DNA of 64,000 nucleotides, from assembly GCA_050014015.1 (NCBI GenBank), contig JBEKEC010000019.1, forward strand, positions 1 through 64,000. The letters are read 5' to 3'. Shown one piece after another: positions 61,810 through 64,000 of the stretch. The position numbers and the translations under genes are program-made. Position 1 is the stretch's first letter, and every line of letters begins with the position of its first letter. Source of the DNA: PALSA-1353 sp050014015 (GTDB taxonomy: Bacteria > Planctomycetota > Phycisphaerae > Tepidisphaerales > Tepidisphaeraceae). The notes under the pieces are model-generated. The model was not told the origin of the DNA. It saw only the letters and a program-made list of their open reading frames with translations, and did not search any database.

Positions 61810-62859
61810 ATGCACCTCGGCCCCACCACCCTTCGCACCCCTTTTTGCCAGGCCGGCCTGGCCGGATACAGCGACCGCGCCATGCGGATCGTTGCCCGTC
61901 GCCGTGGCTGCCCTTATGCCGTCACCGAAGCGCTGCTCGACGTCATTCTCTGTAACGGCGGCCAGGGATTGCGCAACTCCATCGACATCAATGATGAGGA
62001 TCATCCCGTCGCCGGGCAGATTATCGGCAGCGAACCGGAAACGATGGCGCGGGCGGCGGGGATTCTGGCCCAGGCGGGGTACGACGTGATCGATCTGAAC
62101 TTCGCCTGTCCGGTGAAGAAGATCAAGAACAAAGCCCGCGGCGGACACATGTTGTTCGACGTCGTCCGGGCGGTGAACGTCATGCGGGCCGTGCGCGATC
62201 GGTTGGGCGATTTTCCCCTCACCCTCAGCCTGCGCCGGGGATTCGACGATTCGGCCGAAGCCGAAGAACGATTCTTCGAGATCATCGAACGGGGATGGTC
62301 GTTGGGCGTCGCCGCGGCGCGCGTCCACGCCCGCACGGTCCAGCAGAAATACGTCGGCTCGGCGCATTGGCCGTTTTTGGCCGCGCTGAAGCGGCGATAT
62401 CCGCAAAAAACGATCCTCGGCAGCGGCGACGTTTTCACCGCCGCCGACGCCGTGCGGATGTATCGTGAAACAGCCGTCGATATGGTCTGGATCGCCCGAG
62501 GCGCGATCGGAAACCCCTGGATTTTCCAGCATGCCGAGCGCTTGCTGGCAAATCCCAATGCCGAAATTCTTCCGCCGAAAATCCCGCAACAGCGCCAGGC
62601 GCTGGAGGAACATTTCCAGATCGCGGTCCAGATTCACGGCGAATCGTTGGCCGCCCGGCGGATGCGGAAGATGGGGATCAAGTACAGCCGGTTCCATCCG
62701 CTGGCGACCGAGGTAAAGCGCCAATTCATTCAGGTGCACAGCCTGCGCGATTGGCAGGCTGTTCTGGATAAGTGGTATGTCGGCGGCGGTCCGGGCGTCT
62801 GGCCGGCCGAGAACGCGGCGGATGAGGTGAACGAACCGGTTGGCGATGCGTGCGGATAA
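61810..62859 (+). CDS. tRNA-dihydrouridine synthase family protein
   Basis: 349 residues from ATG 61810; the open frame before it lies in the repeat block. Features: GLAGYSDRAMRIVAR, DLNFACPVKKIKNKARGG (catalytic Cys loop), GSGDVFTAADAVRM, WIARGAIGNPWIFQ (FMN binding). It reduces uridine to dihydrouridine in tRNA. Which site (DusA/B/C) cannot be told. Confidence 0.9.
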   Translation: MHLGPTTLRTPFCQAGLAGYSDRAMRIVARRRGCPYAVTEALLDVILCNGGQGLRNSIDINDEDHPVAGQIIGSEPETMARAAGILAQAGYDVIDLNFACPVKKIKNKARGGHMLFDVVRAVNVMRAVRDRLGDFPLTLSLRRGFDDSAEAEERFFEIIERGWSLGVAAARVHARTVQQKYVGSAHWPFLAALKRRYPQKTILGSGDVFTAADAVRMYRETAVDMVWIARGAIGNPWIFQHAERLLANPNAEILPPKIPQQRQALEEHFQIAVQIHGESLAARRMRKMGIKYSRFHPLATEVKRQFIQVHSLRDWQAVLDKWYVGGGPGVWPAENAADEVNEPVGDACG

Positions 62860-62874
62860 TTGGGCAGTTAGGGA

Positions 62875-62975
62875 CTGTGCAAGAACAACTCCGCATTTCC
62901 CCCTCTCCCTGTACTCAGGGGGATGGCTGGGGTGGGGGTCTTCTGCGCATTTGTTCTTGCACGACCCCTTAGTCG
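62875..62975. repeat. palindrome with GTGCAAGAACAA arms
   Basis: TGTGCAAGAACAA at 62876-62888 and TTGTTCTTGCAC at 62950-62961 flank a G/C-rich internal stretch. Between convergent genes. Confidence 0.6.
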
Positions 62976-63596
62976 TCATTCGCGCGCGGCCGCGAACATC
63001 TGGCCAACGTCCAGCACGAACCCCTTGACGACGGATGATTCCGCTCGTTCGCCCGGTTTGAACACGCCGATCTCGACATAACGATCTCCTTGCAGCGACA
63101 GCACGATGACTTGTGAGTTCATCGGATCGACAATCCAATATTCCGGTATTCCAGCCCGCGCGTATTCGAACCGTTTGATCTCCAGATCGCGGCGGCGATC
63201 GTCATTGCTGACAACTTCGATCACCCAATCCGCCCCGTCCCAAAATTCATTGGCACGCCTCCTCGCGTTTGATTTGAACATAAACGCGATGTCCGGTTCA
63301 CGGATTTTGTTTGGGTCCAGACGGATTCGGAGCGGTGCAAATAGCACCATTCCCAACCCTTGGGGCCGCACGAACGCCACAATGGCTTCATATAGAAATG
63401 CGACAATACGTTGGTGTAGTTCAGTTGGCATAGGAAGGACCTCGACGTTTCCGTGCGAGAATTCGACGAGGTGATTTCCGGGAAGGGTCAGGTATTCCTC
63501 GACCGACCAATGCCCTTGGTTAGGAAATAACCGGGCAATTTCCCAGGCCGGCTCGCCGGTTACCTGGGATTGTCGCGATGCGGCGATGGAAGCCAT
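62976..63596 (-). CDS. Uma2-family (DUF820) restriction-like endonuclease fold protein
   Basis: 206 residues. PD-(D/E)XK elements: EPDIAFMFK, ADWVIEVVSNDDRRRDLE…K, and AGIPEYWIVDP. Uma2 proteins are abundant in cyanobacteria and planctomycetes; their role is unclear (possibly mobile-element related). Confidence 0.88.
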   Translation of the reverse strand: MASIAASRQSQVTGEPAWEIARLFPNQGHWSVEEYLTLPGNHLVEFSHGNVEVLPMPTELHQRIVAFLYEAIVAFVRPQGLGMVLFAPLRIRLDPNKIREPDIAFMFKSNARRRANEFWDGADWVIEVVSNDDRRRDLEIKRFEYARAGIPEYWIVDPMNSQVIVLSLQGDRYVEIGVFKPGERAESSVVKGFVLDVGQMFAAARE

Positions 63597-63619
63597 TGGA
63601 TTGTATTATAACACGTTCC

Positions 63620-63889
63620 ATGCACTCCCGCACACCTCCCCGAAATCGGCTGGCCAAGGTTTTGCCCGAAGAATGGCGGAAATTCCTGGTGGAAAATGGC
63701 GCGCCCAAGCGCAAATACACCGCCGTGTGCCGCGCGACTTTGGCCGGCGGACGCATCATCGAGGAATTGGTCGTCGAACAAGGTTGGATCATCGCCCTGG
63801 GTCGCGCGGGTTTGACCGGCACGTTCGAGCAGCGGATCGATTTCGATCCGAGAACAATTCTGGATCTGGAAGTGGTGCAGGTGATTTGA
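63620..63889 (+). CDS. uncharacterised small basic protein
   Basis: 89 residues from ATG 63620. Basic N-terminal half (PPRNRLAKVLPEEWRKFLVE), then beta-like segments (KYTAVCRATLAGG, IIEELVVEQG). No family recognised. It lies divergent from the Uma2 gene with a 23-bp gap. Confidence 0.5.
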   Translation: MHSRTPPRNRLAKVLPEEWRKFLVENGAPKRKYTAVCRATLAGGRIIEELVVEQGWIIALGRAGLTGTFEQRIDFDPRTILDLEVVQVI

Positions 63890-63905
63890 GGATCGCGCCC
63901 CGCGG

Positions 63906-64000
63906 TCACCCGGCGGTTCGGCGGGGGACGCTTTTGCGGGCGACGTCGGCGCCGAAGGTTTGGTTGTGGCCGACTTGCTTGCCGCCTTGGGTTGGGCCTC
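63906..64000 (-). CDS. unidentified protein, C-terminal fragment at window edge
   Basis: Minus strand, stop at 63906-63908; the visible end reads GGKQVGHNQTFGADVARKSV and then PRRTAG. The rest lies outside. The stretch has protein-like composition but no known motif. Confidence 0.3.
   Translation of the reverse strand, partial: GPTQGGKQVGHNQTFGADVARKSVPRRTAG

Noticed and set aside
60922..63138. 738-codon minus-strand open frame
   Set aside because: It runs through repeats and is antisense to the peroxiredoxin and Dus genes.

Overview
The window looks like a high-GC, Gram-negative chromosome, most likely from Planctomycetota (perhaps a Phycisphaerae-like lineage). This is an inference. It rests on an ECF-type sigma factor opening with a 'TRWSLI' motif, divergent Ser/Thr kinase signalling, bactofilins, an Mla/MCE lipid transporter, an LpxL-like acyltransferase, two REP-associated transposases and many long intergenic palindromes. 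No rRNA gene or taxonomic marker is present.

1-24.7 kb holds the most unusual content. It is a dense, mostly plus-strand cluster. It opens with a NitT/TauT-like ABC uptake module: a substrate-binding protein fused to an OmpA-like domain, a membrane-anchored OmpA-like protein, a second binding protein, a permease, and an ATPase with a Cys-containing tail. Five different Hsp70-family genes follow. One carries an in-frame TAG, one is fused to a vWA domain, and one has a long extra C-terminal half. With them are a GrpE-like protein carrying a sigma-region-4-like HTH, a second possible GrpE-like protein, a pseudokinase with InlB-like repeats and a membrane tail, an intact Ser/Thr kinase, a large Zn-ribbon protein with a weak J-like start, and an FHA protein. 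A sigma factor and a small partner lie antisense in the middle. I know of no characterised system with this make-up. The suggested reading is a membrane-coupled, phospho-regulated Hsp70 array.

24.7-25.9 kb is an eroded mobile boundary: an IS66 transposase tail, a lone ribbon-helix-helix protein and a truncated tyrosine recombinase, placed against the 3' end of tRNA-Met(CAU). The Hsp70 cluster lies on the element side of that tRNA, so it may belong to an integrated island.

25.9-39.8 kb contains an MlaEFD-type lipid transport operon, a RAYT transposase with REP hairpins and a neighbouring gene fragment, a TPR-glycosyltransferase, KDPG aldolase, a two-gene DUF6978/DUF1828-like module, a five-gene TetR/DevCA/DevB/OMF exporter operon under a near-consensus promoter overlapping a palindrome, and a second TetR gene with its own palindrome.

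39.8-54.7 kb is a surface-polysaccharide region: a CDP-6-deoxyhexose pathway (RfbF, RfbG, C-methyltransferase, 3,5-epimerase, SDR reductase), three glycosyltransferases, a TPR-sulfotransferase with near-identical 102-bp repeats, tRNA-Ser(UGA), two bactofilins, a BrnT-type toxin-antitoxin pair and an LpxL-like acyltransferase.

54.8-64 kb carries housekeeping and miscellaneous genes: moaA, a secreted protein, trpC, a CPBP protease, an RHH protein, a second RAYT, a peroxiredoxin, a Dus enzyme and a Uma2 nuclease. They are separated by long imperfect palindromes of several sequence families.
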